NCBI GenBank assembly: GCA_947471745.1 | Contig: CANJKZ010000078.1 | Coordinates: 2,484,501-2,548,500 of the forward strand | Source: Closterium sp. Naga37s-1 | Lineage: Eukaryota > Streptophyta > Zygnematophyceae > Desmidiales > Closteriaceae | Direction of reading: 5' to 3' | Length of the DNA stretch: 64,000 nucleotides | In this document: positions 41,918 through 53,284 of the stretch, piece after piece | Numbering within the stretch: position 1 is the first letter of the stretch | Layout of the letters: each line of letters opens with the position of its first letter | Program-made: the position numbers and the translations under genes | Notes under the pieces: generated by a model | The model's input: only the letters and a program-made list of their open reading frames with translations | Database searches by the model: none | Told to the model about the DNA's origin: nothing

Positions 41918-42420
41918 AGCAGGTAGAGAAGGGTGGTGCGCGACCAGTAGAGCAGCACGCAGGGAGGGCGGCGCTAGAGCATTGGGGAAGTGCGAAGGGC
42001 AGGGCAGGGCGGCGCACGGCTAGGGCGGACAGTAGCCGGGCAGCACAAGCAGCAGGGCGGGCAGCAGCCAGGCGGCGCAAGCAGCAAGACGGGCAGTAGC
42101 CGGGCGGCGCAAGGGCTGCAAAGGGGCGGCCAGCGAGGTGCAAGTGGCTGCGCGCAGGCTGCGAGAGGGCAGCTCGCAAAGTGCAGGCGGCGGCGAGTGG
42201 GCCGCAGGTAGGCGGTGAGCGGGCTCCATGCGTGCGGCAAGCGGGCTGCAGGGGGGAGAGCTGGCTGCAAACGGGCGGCAAGCGGGCTGCAGGGGCGGCG
42301 AGCGGGCCACAGGCAGGCAGCGAGCTGGCTGCAGGGGCGGCGAGCGGGCCGTGAGCAAGTGGCGAGTAGGCGGCAGGGGCGGCGAGTGCATTGAAAACAG
42401 GAGTAACAAGAGGGGAGATG
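41918..42420 (-). repeat. COP-G leader remnant
   Basis: GC-rich imperfect repeats (GGGCGGCGCAAGCAG, GGCGAGCGGGCCGCAGG words) in the leader position upstream of Gag. No primer site or LTR is present. The start of the element is lost here. Confidence 0.6.
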
Positions 42421-43500
42421 ACAGGTATGGGGGGGTATTAGTGGAGTGGGGATGCGAGAGGAGTAGGTGGTATGACAGTAGCGGGAAGTGCGAGGGGAAT
42501 GGGGGAAATGAGAGACATGGAGATAATGAGAAGAGTCGGGGTTATGACAGGAGTGAGGCAATATGAGGAGTGGGGTGTGTGCAGTGAATGGGGGATGGGA
42601 GGGGAGTGGGGTGTGTGTAGAGTAGTGGGGGGTATGAGAGGATTGATGGGATATGAAATCAAAGAGGATATGAGAGGAGCGGCGATATTGAGAATAATGG
42701 GGGCTATGAGAGGAGTGGAGGGTATGAGAGTAGTGGAGGGTATGAGAGGAGTAGATGTTATGAGAGGAGTGGAGAATATGAAGGTAGTGAGGGGTATGGA
42801 GGAGTAGGGGGACTATGCGATGATTGGGGTGTATGAGTGGAGTGGGGAAGATGAGAGGAGTGGGAAAGTTGAGAGGAGTGGGGAAGTTGAGAGGAGCGGG
42901 GAAGTTAAGAGGAGTGGGGAAGTTGAGAGGAGTGGGGAAGTTGAGAGGAGTGGGGAAGTTGAGTGTACACTGATGGAATCATGATTGTCATGCACGGGTG
43001 ACGATGCGTGATATGGTCATGTATGCGTGGTCTTGAGCATGTGCACAAGACCTGAACATGGCAGACCCAAGGGTGAGGTGGTTTCAGCTGGAAGGGCACA
43101 GCATGTTGGCACTGCTGTACAATGGGGAAGAGAGAAAGGGTGACGAAAATCAGGTTGCGAGCATGGAAGGAGGTTCTAAGATAATAAATTGGTGCAGACA
43201 CAAAAAGTGACAAGAGGGCAAAATGAAGAGGGGAAACATAAAATGAGATTATATACCGTACCGTATGCCAATGGATACCCATGCCAACACATGACTGGAC
43301 ATGACCACTATCCGCAGTTACACTTGACTGAATCTAGTATAAAAGAATGTACTGCATGTGGACACTCCACTAAGCCAGAAAGAAAATCACAGCCCATATT
43401 TTCCCCCTCCTCCTCCCCTTTCTCCTCACCGTCCCCCACGCAAACCTCCTTTCAAACCCCCCTGCTTCCCCCCCTCCTTGAATATCTCTAATTTCTCACT
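42421..43500. repeat. Purine-rich repeats, then sequence with no gene
   Basis: 42480-42830 holds degenerate [21 protein letters not shown] units. 42845-42962 holds about seven copies of an 18-bp unit (GGGGAAGTTGAGAGGAGT). 42970-43500 is ordinary mixed sequence, ending in C-rich runs; no coding region is recognisable on either strand. Confidence 0.65.
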
Positions 43501-44970
43501 TTCCTGTCATCAAAACTCGTACCGGTAACCTCATATAATCTCTCATAATATTGCATAATCATCTATCCTCCTTACAATCTTTTCTAAGTGCCTTTGATGT
43601 TTAATCATACCGTATTTTTTTCATTGGTCATATCATATCCTGACATTGTCGTGCTTCCCGCTTCATCAAGCCCTTGTACACCTTTACAGCAACATCTTTG
43701 TTTCACGGTCGTTAATACCTCGTCCCGCGATTTGGCAATGCGTGTGTGACACATGATGCATGAAATGTGCTACGGTATTAGTGATTTACTAGAGCAATGT
43801 AGCCTGGAAGAATGCATACTATGGTAAAAACAAATTTGCCATAATATTAAGCAGGTGTTCAGATTCGTTTTGGACCACCCTTAGTAATCAGGTTTCTAAG
43901 TATAATGAACCCTGATGTTGTTAAAGGGAATGGAGTGTTGGCCCCGCCCTCGCTTGGGCAATGCCGACGACTTGGTCGGATGTACGAGAGTAGCAGCCGA
44001 CCGTTCACAGTGGGAGAGCTGCTCGACAGGCTTCGTCGAGCTGCAGGGGACTGCTGTGGTGTCACTGTCGACCAGGGAGCTCGACAGCTGCAATTGACTG
44101 GTCTGGGCGACGGGTGGGCCGTCGACCAGGAGGGGCAGTTCGACCGGGAGGTCGACAGAGCAGTCCGACGACCCGACAAGTGAGCAGCGGTCGACGAGGG
44201 GATCTCGACGACAACAGCTGACAGTTCTGGTCAACGGAAGGGGTCTGTCGACCAGGGGGTAGCTCGACATGGGTTGTGGTCGGCCAAGGGCACCTGGTGG
44301 TCGACCAGAGGGACCCGGTGATCGACTAGAGGCACTTGGTGGTCGACCAGAGCACCTTGGGTTGTCCAGGTCAACTGGGTAACCTGCTCAGCTGGTTCTG
44401 CGGAGGCACGCGAACGTCGTCGAGGTCGCGATGGCGAAGGCGACTTCGGGTTGGTATCCCGAAGTCGATGTGGCTCGTCAGGCGCAGACAACAGCCGACG
44501 GATGCACAACGGTGCAAGTCGGGCCAATCGTCTGCGCGCACTTGCGAGCGTGCGCACTGCTGTCTTCTACGGGGCAATGCTAGACAGCCGCTCTGCTGTA
44601 GCGTTGGCACAGAGTCGACCTGCTGTGTTGGCAGGTCGCCTTATTGCAGTGCTGGCGCGGCTCCTCTACGCAACGCTGGCAGGTGGTCGACCAAGCTAGC
44701 TGCAGATTTGCTAGGTGCCTGATGTAGTCATTGTTGTCATTGCTTGTTCAATCATTCTGTGATTCCAACTTTGCTAGTGGAAACTCTTGCCGATTTCTCC
44801 CGTGATTGTGCAAGCACTAAGGAACTAGGCAAAGCTATGATCACTCCTAGTAGTTCGTGCCAACCCCCGTAGTCTAGCTCATTACCGTTGTAGAGTGAAT
44901 CTCCGCAGATGCGTAGGGCTTTTTTTTTTTCCCTGACAAATACAGGGTAAAAAAACTAAAAGTCTATTTG
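43501..44970. other. Unassigned region with TCGAC-rich repeats
   Basis: 43501-43900 is AT-rich with no gene. About 44020-44360 is dense in GTCGACCAG / GCTCGACA words, and the segment 44230-44360 repeats a roughly 24-27 bp unit (minus strand LVDHQVPLVDHRVPLVDHQVP). It is reminiscent of a repeat-rich element leader, but no LTR, TSD or domain supports this. 44700-44970 holds nothing recognisable apart from a T-run at 44920-44931. Confidence 0.4.
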
Positions 44971-45355
44971 TACGGGTTCATATCCATCCCAAGGGTCCTT
45001 TTGACTGGCTGGAATGACCCAAGCACTCGAATGAACCGGCCAAGGTCGAAATCCACCCTTGCACAGGCTCGGATGGCCTCCGGGACCTCTTTTTCCCGGT
45101 GTAAAGGCTTGGATGACCGGGGGAAAGTGTCAACCAGGGTGGGCAACTACCTTTCTACGGGTTCATATCCATTCCAGGGGTCCATTTGACCAGCTGGAAT
45201 GACCCAAGCACTCCAATGAACCGGCCAAGGTCGAAATCCACCTTTGCACAGGCTCGAATGGCCTCCGGGATGTCTTTTTCCCGGTGGAAAGGCCTGGATG
45301 ACTAGGGGAAAGTGTCAACCGGGGTGGGAACTACCTTTCTACGGGTTCATATCCA
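44971..45355. repeat. 185-bp direct tandem repeat, 2.1 copies
   Basis: TACGGGTTCATATCC marks unit starts at 44971, 45156 and 45340 (periods 185 and 184). The two full copies match over nearly their whole length with scattered substitutions. No ORF of note. 45356-45842 beyond it holds no gene; a 19-bp direct repeat (ACAAAATTTTCACCCGCCT) occurs at 45666 and 45770. Confidence 0.9.
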
Positions 45356-45842
45356 TAATTTGTTTTTGTTACATCTATAAGTACTTGCCGAGGTGGGTGA
45401 GTTCAACACTTAGGGTACATTCCGCTGTGGACATGTCTCTCAAGAAAATGTCGCAATCGATTGCGACGCGTACTTACAGCATATGCTGCCAGGTGTCGAA
45501 AATCTAGACCGCAGAGGAATTATTGGTGCTGTAATTTTCATTGGACAGCGCGATCCACGATAATAACGCCCACGAATTGCAGCTAGCCGTATGTAACGAC
45601 CTGTTGTCAAACGCGGTCCCAAATGTCAGGCCCTTCTGCATGTATCTGGACTACAAGCAAACAACACAAAATTTTCACCCGCCTGGGAATAACGGCAACG
45701 GATTGGCTCCGAGGTGCCCGAAAACGAAACACATTTTATTTGCCCGAAAACAAACCTACACCGACACCCACAAAATTTTCACCCGCCTCTAGCCATTTTT
45801 TTTTTCCTTCCATGGGCCCACCCTTCCCCACTTAGTCGCAGT

Positions 45843-45971
45843 TGTCAAACTTATATCTGCTATAGTCTGTTTAGGCTGTAGTGGGGTAGTTCTTAGAGGG
45901 TACAATACTTTTGTGTTCTCTACTTGTACCCATCTCGTTTCTAGTTCATCTCATTCCTCAATTCTTTCACA
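45843..45971 (+). repeat. COP-H 5' LTR
   Basis: 129 bp, TGTCAAACTTAT...TTCTTTCACA, containing the core TAGGCTGTAGTGGGGTAG and the inverted pair GGGTACAA / TTGTACCC. The primer site TGGTATAGAGC is at 45972-45982. Confidence 0.9.
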
Positions 45972-45982
45972 TGGTATAGAGC

Positions 45983-46499
45983 TAGTTCGATTTTTTTTTC
46001 CTAAGGGCCCACCACTAAAAGTTTTTTTTTCCTTACCGCCCGTCGCCGACCCGCCGCCCATCCCTGACCCGCCGCCCGTCCCTGACCAGCCGCCTGTCGC
46101 CGACCTGCCGCCCGTCCCTGACCAGCCGCCCGTCGCCGACCTGCCGCCCGTCCCTGACCAGCCGCCCGTCGCCGAACTGCCGCCCGTCGCTGACCCGCCG
46201 CCCGTCGACCTGGCCCTGCCATGCTGCCGCCCCAACAGCGGCCCCTGGTAAGCACTCGTGCTGCCCCCCCCCCCCCCCCTCCCCCTCTCTGCTGCCGCGC
46301 CGCCAGTAGCTGAGCCGCGCCGCCCAGCCGAGCCGCGCCGCCCAGCCGAGCCGCGCTGCCCAGCCGAGCCGCGCCGCTCTGCCGAGCCGCGCCGCCCCCA
46401 CCGAGCCGCACTGCTCTGCCGAGCAGCACTGCTGCTACTGCTTCGACTGCTGCTACTGCTTCTACTGCTACTACTGCTGCTGCTCCTCCTACTGCTACC
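45983..46499 (+). repeat. COP-H leader
   Basis: GC-rich untranslated leader with about three copies of a 36-bp unit (CCGCCCGTCCCTGACCAG core, about 46060-46200), GAGCCGCGCCGCCCAGCC units (46310-46400) and CTGCTACTGCT runs directly before the Gag ATG. Confidence 0.8.
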
Positions 46500-47990
46500 A
46501 TGGCTAGTCCTACCGTTCTCACCTTTGATGCTGAGGGACGTGCAGTTGGCTTTGACATGTGGGTTGATGATCTACAGCTGTTTCTTCAGTATGATTCTAG
46601 GGATGGGGTATCTCTTTTCGATCACACGTCCGGTGTTTCCACTGCTCCTGCTGCCACTGCTGACAGTACTGTTCGCTCTCAGTGGACCACTCGTGACGCT
46701 GTTGCTCGTCTTGCTGTTCGTAGTCACCTGCCGCCTGCTGAGCGTGCACACTTTGGCCAGTACAAGACTGCTCAGTCTTTGTACGACGCTGTAGTTGCAC
46801 GCTACTCCTCCCCTTCCACTGCTGCACTCAGCCGCCTCATGCTGCCGTACCTTTTCCCTGACCTTGCCGCCTTTGCCACAGTCGCTGACCTAGTTGCTCA
46901 CCTTCGCACTAGTGACGCCCGCTACTGTGCTGCCCTTCCCACTGCGTTCAATGCCAAGAACCCCCCCCCCCATGTACATCACCCTTTACTACCTAGTCAC
47001 CCGCCTCCCTGACTCACTTTCCTCAGTCAGGGATCACTTCCTCTCCCTTTGCCCCACCGAGCTGACTGTCGACCTGCTAGAGGAGCGCCTAACTGCAGCT
47101 GAGAAGAGTATCTTAGCTGTAGGTGCTTCTCGCGGCGACCGTCGCACCCCTTTCTTTGAGGGGTGTTCCCCTGTCCCCCTTCTCCCCTCTGTTGCTTCTG
47201 CTGCTGCTGTCGACCTCGTTGGCACTGAGGAGGTCGGGGCTGCGTCTGCTCCGAGTGGGAGGCGCCGCAACAACAAGGGCAAGGGGAGCAGAGTTGGTGG
47301 AGGGGGCGGCCGGGGGGGTGGTGGCGGAGGAGGGGGTGGCGGTGGAGGTGGGGGTGGCACCGGGAGTGGGGGCTTCAGTGGCGGCAGTGGAGGTGGTGGA
47401 GGCAGCGGCGGAGGTGGTGGAGGCAGCGGCAGCGGTGGTGGAGGTGGCGGCGGCGGTGGTGCTGGTCGAGGTGCAGCAGCGCAGCGTGGAGGCGCTGGTG
47501 GTAGCCAGCGTCAGCAGCAGCCACGCTCCAGTGAGACCCCGTCGGTTCAGCAGCTTCGTGAGTGGTACGCTGGGCGTGGGAGGTCTGGGGGTGCGGGTCC
47601 CTGCGCGTACGTTCTTCGCACCGGCCCTCGTAGTGGGGAGGTGTGTGGGCTCCCACACACCACGCAGCGCTGCTTCGGTCGCTTGACTGACGCTTGGCGT
47701 ACCCAGTTTCCTGACTCTGTTGAGCTCCCTCGCTGGCATGATCTGCTTCTGCAGAATGTGCCTATCTTTGATCTAGATTTTGATGCTATCCTTGCTGCCA
47801 TGTATGCTCTTGCTGATATTACTGAGGGTGACTGTTACTTGAGTGTCCCGCCCGACCCGGGCACTGCGGCTGCTGCTCTAGGTGCTAGTGCGGCTGCTGC
47901 TCTAGGTGCTAGTGCGTCTGCTGCTCCAGGTGCTGGTGCGTCTGCTGCTCCAGGTGCTGGTTCGTCTACTCTCTCTGGTACTGCACACTT
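46500..47990 (+). pseudogene. gag: COP-H Gag
   Basis: Starts MASPTVLTFDAEGRAVGFDM at 46500. Capsid region as in COP-A up to AFNAKNPPP, then an 11-C run (46961-46971; 10 Cs in COP-A) shifts the frame. The remainder (MYITLYYLVTRLPDSL, LLEERLTAAEKS, glycine tract about 47300-47460, VQQLREWYAGR, C...CGLPHTTQRC) continues in the frame of 46894-48000. Another shift near 47980 separates it from protease. Confidence 0.87.
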
Positions 47991-50229
47991 TCACACTTGA
48001 CTCTGGTGCTTCGCGCTCTTTCTTTAGAGACAGCACCACGCTCACACCGCTCAACCGGCCTGTTGCGGTCTCCCTTGCTGACCCCTCAGGGGGCCCAGTC
48101 CTTGCACACTCCTCCACGGTTCTACCGTGTCCTGCGGCCCCGTCGGGCTTGCTGTCGAGACTCCACCTCCCCTCGTTCTCTAGGAACTTGGTGAGTGGAG
48201 CTGACCTCCAGGACGCGTGGGTTGACTAGTTCACCCCTGGAGGTCAGCGTGTGACCCACTGCACTTGCTCTCGGACGGGCCGCCACCTGGCCACGTTCAC
48301 CCGTCGGCCAGGGTCGAGTCTGTACACACTGACTACTGCGCCTCCTCCGGTCCCTGCGTCTGGTCAGGTAGCTGCGTCCAGTCAGGTGTTTGCTGCCGCG
48401 TCCAGGTTTAGTCTTGCGTCTGCCCCCTGCTCGTGTCGTCCTCTGGCGCACGCGACTCTCCTTTGGCACCACCGCCTTGGTCACCCCTCCCTGCCTCGTC
48501 TTCGAGGTATGGCACCCGTGCTCTTGTCTCTGGGCTCCCCAGGTCCCTCCCTCCCCTTCCTCCGGGGCCTGCCCCCACCTGTGTTCCTTGTGTTGAGGGC
48601 CGGCAGCGCGCCGCTCCTCACTCCTCCTCGTTTCCTCCGACTGAGGCTCCTCTGCAGACTCTTCACATGGACGTGTGGGGCCCAGCCCGCGTCCGTGGAC
48701 AGGGTCACGAGCGTTACTTCCTGCTGGTCGTTGACGACTACTCGCGTTACACCACAGTCTTCCCCTTGCGCAGCAAGGGTGAGGTCACTGAGGTGTTGAT
48801 CGACTGGATCCGCGGTGCTCGTCGCCAGCTTAGTGAGAGTTTCGGCTCAGACCTTCCTGTTCTGCGTCTGCACTCAGACAGAGGCGGGGAGTTTTCCTCC
48901 GACCTCCTGAGAGCCTTCTGTCGTTCCGAGGGCATCCGCCAGACGTTCACGCTTCCGGCCTCCCCGCAGCAAAATGGGATTGCTGAGCGCCGCATTGGCA
49001 TGCTCATGGACGTCGCTCGTACGTTCATAATCCATGCGGCTGCTCCCCATTTTCTGTGGCCGTTCGCGGTTCAGTATGCTGCGCATCAGATCAACCTTCA
49101 GCCTCGTGTCTCCTTGCTGGAGACCACACCTACTCTGCGGTGGACGGGGAAGGTTGGCGATGCGTCCGCGTTCCGTGTCTGGGGATCTCGAACTTTTGTC
49201 CGTGATACTACAGTGGACAAGCTGTCCTCCCGTGCCGTTCCCTGTGTCTTCCTTGGCTTCCCTCCTGACGCACCCGGGTGGCAGTTCTACCACCCCACCT
49301 CGCGTCGTGTACTGTCCTCTCAGGACGTCACGTTTGACAAGTCGGTGTCGTACTACCGTCTTTTTCCCTACCGTACTTCCTCTCCCCCCCCCCCCCCCCC
49401 GCCGCTCTTCCTCGCACCAGGTACTCCCCCGGTAGACCCCCTCCCCCCCCAGGGTCCTGCCCCCTCAGGTGTGTCCCAGGTAGACCCTGCCGAGCCGGTC
49501 GAGGTAGCTGTCGCCTCAGGTGCTGCTAGGGGTGCTGAGCCTGCGGGTGCGGGGACTGGGGGTGCTGAGACTGGGGGTGCTGAGTCTGGGGGTGCTGAGT
49601 CTAGGCGTGCTGAGCCTGGGGGTGCTGAGCCTGGACGTGTGGAGCCTGAGGGTGCTGTGTCTGGAGGTGCTGAGCCTGCGCGTGTTGCGTCTGGAGGTTC
49701 TCTTGGTGTCCCGCCGCGGCGAGAGCCTCTCTCTCCACAGCAGCTTCGTGAGTGGTACTCTCGGCGCTGTCGGGGTGCTGCTGGAGCTCTTGGAGGTCCT
49801 GCTGGGGCTTCTGGAGGTGCTGCTGGAGCTTCTGGAGGTGCTGCTGGTGCTTCTGGTGGTGCTGCTGGAGCTGGAGGTACTGCTGGAGTTTCTGGAGGTG
49901 CTGCTGGTGCTGGTGCTGCTGGAGGTGATGCTGCTTCTGGAGGTGCTGCTGGTACTAGTGCTGCTGGTGCTGGTGCTGCTGGAGGTGCTGCTGGTGCTGG
50001 AGGTGCTGCTGGAGCTTCTGGAGGTGCTGCTGGTGCTGGTGCTACTGGAGGTGCTGCTGGTGCTGGTGGGACTGGAGACCCTAGGGCTGAGGGTGCCGGT
50101 TCTGTCTCTGCTGTTTCTGGAGGCGCTGTGCGGCCGCGGCCGTACTACGTTCCGCTTCTTCAGCAGGTTCTTGGCTCCCCGCCTTCTCCTGGTCCTCCAC
50201 CTCCTTCCCTGAGTCCACTGCCTGTCTAG
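47991..50229 (+). pseudogene. pol: COP-H protease, integrase and linker
   Basis: LHTFTLDSGASRSFF (protease), TAG 48227-48229 where COP-A has CAG, integrase zinc region HHRLGHPSLPRL, a frame change near 48510, then an open frame with HMDVWGPARV, LHSDRGGEFSSD, PQQNGIAERRIG, TLRWTGKVGD and FYHPTSRRVLSSQDVTFD. Linker block 1 is at about 49515-49700 and block 2 at about 49775-50095. TAG 50227-50229 replaces the CAG of COP-A. Of the family copies in the window, this has the cleanest integrase. Confidence 0.88.
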
Positions 50230-51434
50230 TCTCAGTCGCAGTTACAGCCGGCCTCTCCACTGCCTGGTCCTTCTCCTTACTCTGGACCGACTAGAGGTCT
50301 TACGGAGCGTCGTGAGCCTGAGTCGCGTCCTGTGTCGCCTGTGTCTCGTTCTACGTCGCCTGTCCATTCTGTTCGCGCTGGTCGTGTTTCGCGTCCGCGT
50401 CCTCCTCCTGTCCCTGGCACCCACTCTATGACTCTGCGTCCTTCTACTGCTCCACAGCGTTTCCCTCTGCCGTCTCCTCCTGCGTCCTCTCTTCCTGACG
50501 GTCCAGACCCGGAGTCTGACTCCCTTCGTGCTGCTAGTCCTACTGTCACGCGCTTTTTGGCCACTGCGGTCACTGACCCTCTGTTTGAGTCCTCTGCTGC
50601 GTCTGCTCTTGTTACTGAGCTTGTTGACTTTGCTGCCGCCTGTCGCCTAGACTACGCCACTAGTCTTGTTGCTGAGTCTGCGTCTGTGTCTGTCTGTCCT
50701 CCGTCCGTCAGGGGTGAGTGTGCTCTTGGCACGGACGTTCTGGAGGACAGACAGGAGGAGTTTGAGTGCTTTGCTGCTTCTGTACCTCATCTCGTGTCCA
50801 TGCTGCTGACCCCTGAGGGGGACCCGGATGCACTAGACATCCTGACCCCGCGCTCTTACGCAGAGGCGATAGAGGGTCCCTACTCCTCTCAGTGGCAGGC
50901 AGCCATGGACGCAGAGATGGCTTCCTGGAAGTCCACAGGCCCTATGTAGACGAGGTTCCCCCACCTGGGGCGAACATCGTCAGTGGCATGTGGATCTTCA
51001 GGGTGAAGCGGCCGCCGGGTTCTCCACCTGCCTTCAAGGTGCGTTATGTTGCACGTGGCTTCAGTCAGCGACAGGGAGTTGACTTCTTTCAGACCTTCTC
51101 CCCTACCCCGAAGATGACCACTCTTCGGGTACTGCTGCACGTTGCTGCTCAGCGTGACTACGAGCTCCACTCGCTTGACTTCAGCACAGCCTTCCTGCAG
51201 GGCAGCCTGCACGAGGAGATCTGGCTGCGCCGCCCACCTGGCTTCACTGGGTCGTTTCCTGCTGGTACCCAGTGGAGCCTCCGGCGGCCAGTCTACGGTC
51301 TCCGCCAGGCACCCCGTGAGTGGCACGACACACTCAGGACGACTCTTGCTTCTCTTGGTTTTGCTCCTTCCACCGCTGACCCCTCTCTGTTTCTACGCAC
51401 TGTCACTACTCTGTCGCCGTTCTACGTTCTCGTG
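50230..51434 (+). pseudogene. pol: COP-H RT, first half
   Basis: Continues from the linker (SPVSRSTSPVHS..., TELVDFAAACRLDY) to SYAEAIEGPYSSQWQAAMDAEM. A frame change at about 50939-50945 follows (CAGGCCCTATG against CAGGCACCTACG in COP-E), then ARGFSQRQGVDFFQTFSP, DFSTAFLQGSLHEEI, VYGLRQAPREWHD, and it stops at FYVLVYV, two residues short of the catalytic Asp pair. Confidence 0.9.
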
Positions 51435-51692
51435 TACGTTCCTGTTAGTCTCTAACAAGTGGTATCAGAGCTGATTAAGGAATTTGTGGAGAGTCTACTG
51501 AAGTGTGAAGACCCTCCTAGACCCACCATGGCCTGTGGGCGTGCCTAGGTGGTTTTCTGGAGGTTGCATGTGACTTCCGCTAAGGGGAATCTCTGCCGAA
51601 ATTTCGTTGGTGCCGACACTTGTGGAAATTGAGTGGGACTTCGGTGTGGACAGCAAAGGGGGAGCTGGAACCTGTGTTTGGGAGCAGTGGAA

Positions 51693-53284
51693 ATGAGTCA
51701 AGGGAGTGGAGATGCAGCTGAGAAGAGGAATGAGCCGCCACCATCCAAGATCGAGGCATTGGATGGCTCCAACTATGAGGAATGGAGCGGGCGGATGCGG
51801 AGTGCATTCAAGCGCTAGAAGCTGCTGAAACCTGCGATGGGTGAAGAGAAGATGCTAGAGGAAGGAGATGCCTGCGATCGGTGGATTGAGAAGAGTGCGG
51901 TGCTGTACGACCTAATCCTTCAATCGGTCAACAACGATATGTTCCAACACATCAAGGATTTGGTGGAGTTGGATGATTCCGGACCAAAGGCGTGGAAGCT
52001 ACTGCGCGACGTGATTCAGCCCAACACGCTGCCGATGGTGATTGTGTTGGAGAAGGAGCTGGCTGCCCTCTCCATGCGACCGGGCGATGATGTGAAGCCG
52101 GTCCTTGACAAGATCAAGGACACCTATGCGAGGATGGCAGCGGCGGGCAGCAATGTGTCGCAGATGCAGCAGTGCACCAAGATCATCTCGGTGCTCGACA
52201 ACTCGTGGGACAACCTCATCCCCACCCTCAACACTCAGCAGGACCAGTGGACACCTGAGTGGCTACGGCAGCAGATTCTGCAGGAGGACTTCCGCAGGCG
52301 CCACACGGGTGGTGGTGCTGCCAACAAAACTGCTGAGGGGTATGGAGCTGCAGGAGGCAGCAAAGGAAGAGGGGGAGGGAGAGGCCGAGGCCGTGGGAGA
52401 GGCTTTGGCAGAGGGAGAGGCCGAGGTGACTATAACGAGGGGCATGGGAGCTCTGGTGATAGGGAGAGTACCCGAATGGAGGGAGCGTGTTGGTACTGCA
52501 AGAAGGCTGGACACCCGTGGTTCAAGTGTTTCAGCCGGCCTGAGGGATGGGCACCCCCAGGCATGAAGCCGCCAAGTGGTGAACGTGTACGAGGTGGCGC
52601 TGTGCAAGGTTCAGGTGCACAAGGTGATGGTGCACACGGTAAAGCCGACCCTGGGATATTCCTCATGGTTGAGGATGTGAAAGGGAGTGAGAGTGATGTG
52701 GGCTCAGTTGGGAAGGTTGTGATGCACCCCCTCACTCACTGGGTGATAGATTCAGGTTGCACAAGTCACATGACCCCACGGGCAGATTTGCTTGACGAGG
52801 TAAAGCCCCCCGGAAATATTAAGTTTGTGGCTGCCGCTTCAGGTGCTTTGCTCCCTGTGATTGGTGTTGGGAATGCCAAGGTAATGGGAGCCAATGGGGG
52901 GCTTGTGGGGCTGGGGAATGTGCTGTTGGTTGAAGGCTTGTCCGCTAACCGTCTTTCTGTGCGCCGGCTGCAGAAGAGCAAGGCTAAAGTTACCTTCGGT
53001 CCAACCAGCTGCCGTGCAAAGCTTGGGAAATTGCTGCTGTGGGATTTGGAGGAGAAGAGCAGCTGCATCAAGTACATATGGCAGCTTCCCATTATCCCTT
53101 GGAACGGGAAACTATCAGCAACGGCAGCGGCAGCAGCAACGGCAAAGGCAACTGCAGGAGGAGAGGAGACTGCACCATCTGATGGGGCTCTGGATGCAGT
53201 CAAGAAGGTGCAGCAGCCACAGCAGCCACATGGTGAGGTGCTTGCTGGTGTGGATGCGACAGCTGCATTGGGAGTGGTGAGGCT
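51693..53284 (+). pseudogene. gag: COP-I Gag and protease
   Basis: Start ATG 51693 (MSQGSGDAAEKRNEPPPSKI) is chosen because the N-terminal Gag motif LDGSNYEEWSGRMRSAFKR follows; an ATG at 51633 is in frame upstream. TAG 51816-51818 interrupts Gag after AFKR. The capsid-like region (AWKLLRDVIQPNTLPMVIVLEKELAALSM), a Gly/Arg-rich RGGGRGRGRGRGFGRGRG stretch and the knuckle CWYCKKAGHPWFKC (about 52490-52530) follow. Protease has HWVIDSGCTSHMT near 52740. The frame runs to 53321 but is superseded near 53285 by the pol frame. Confidence 0.9.

Larger units (their letters stand above)
35819..42420 (-). mobile_element. COP-G: copia copy truncated at both ends
   Basis: A minus-strand member of the COP-A family with leader, Gag, protease, integrase, linker, RT and RNase H. 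Homology to the family 3' untranslated region stops near 35819, about 90 bases before a polypurine tract would be expected, and no LTR or primer site is found beyond the leader near 42420. Bases 35621-35818, between it and the COP-F LTR, hold nothing I can identify. Confidence 0.82.
45843..51434 (+). mobile_element. COP-H: copia copy truncated in RT
   Basis: Plus-strand member of the COP-A family with a 5' LTR, primer site, leader, Gag, protease, integrase, linker and the first half of RT. It breaks off at 51434 in the middle of the RT catalytic motif, where COP-I begins. No 3' LTR or RNase H was found in the window. Confidence 0.9.

Noticed and set aside
42905..43282. Minus-strand 125-codon ORF
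   Set aside because: The C-terminal third is the 18-bp repeat and the rest has no recognisable domain.
44971..45355. CRISPR-like array
   Set aside because: Only 2.1 long direct repeats without spacers; tandem duplication in a eukaryotic context.
45623..45835. Short plus-strand ORF before COP-H
   Set aside because: No domain, and it spans a simple direct repeat.
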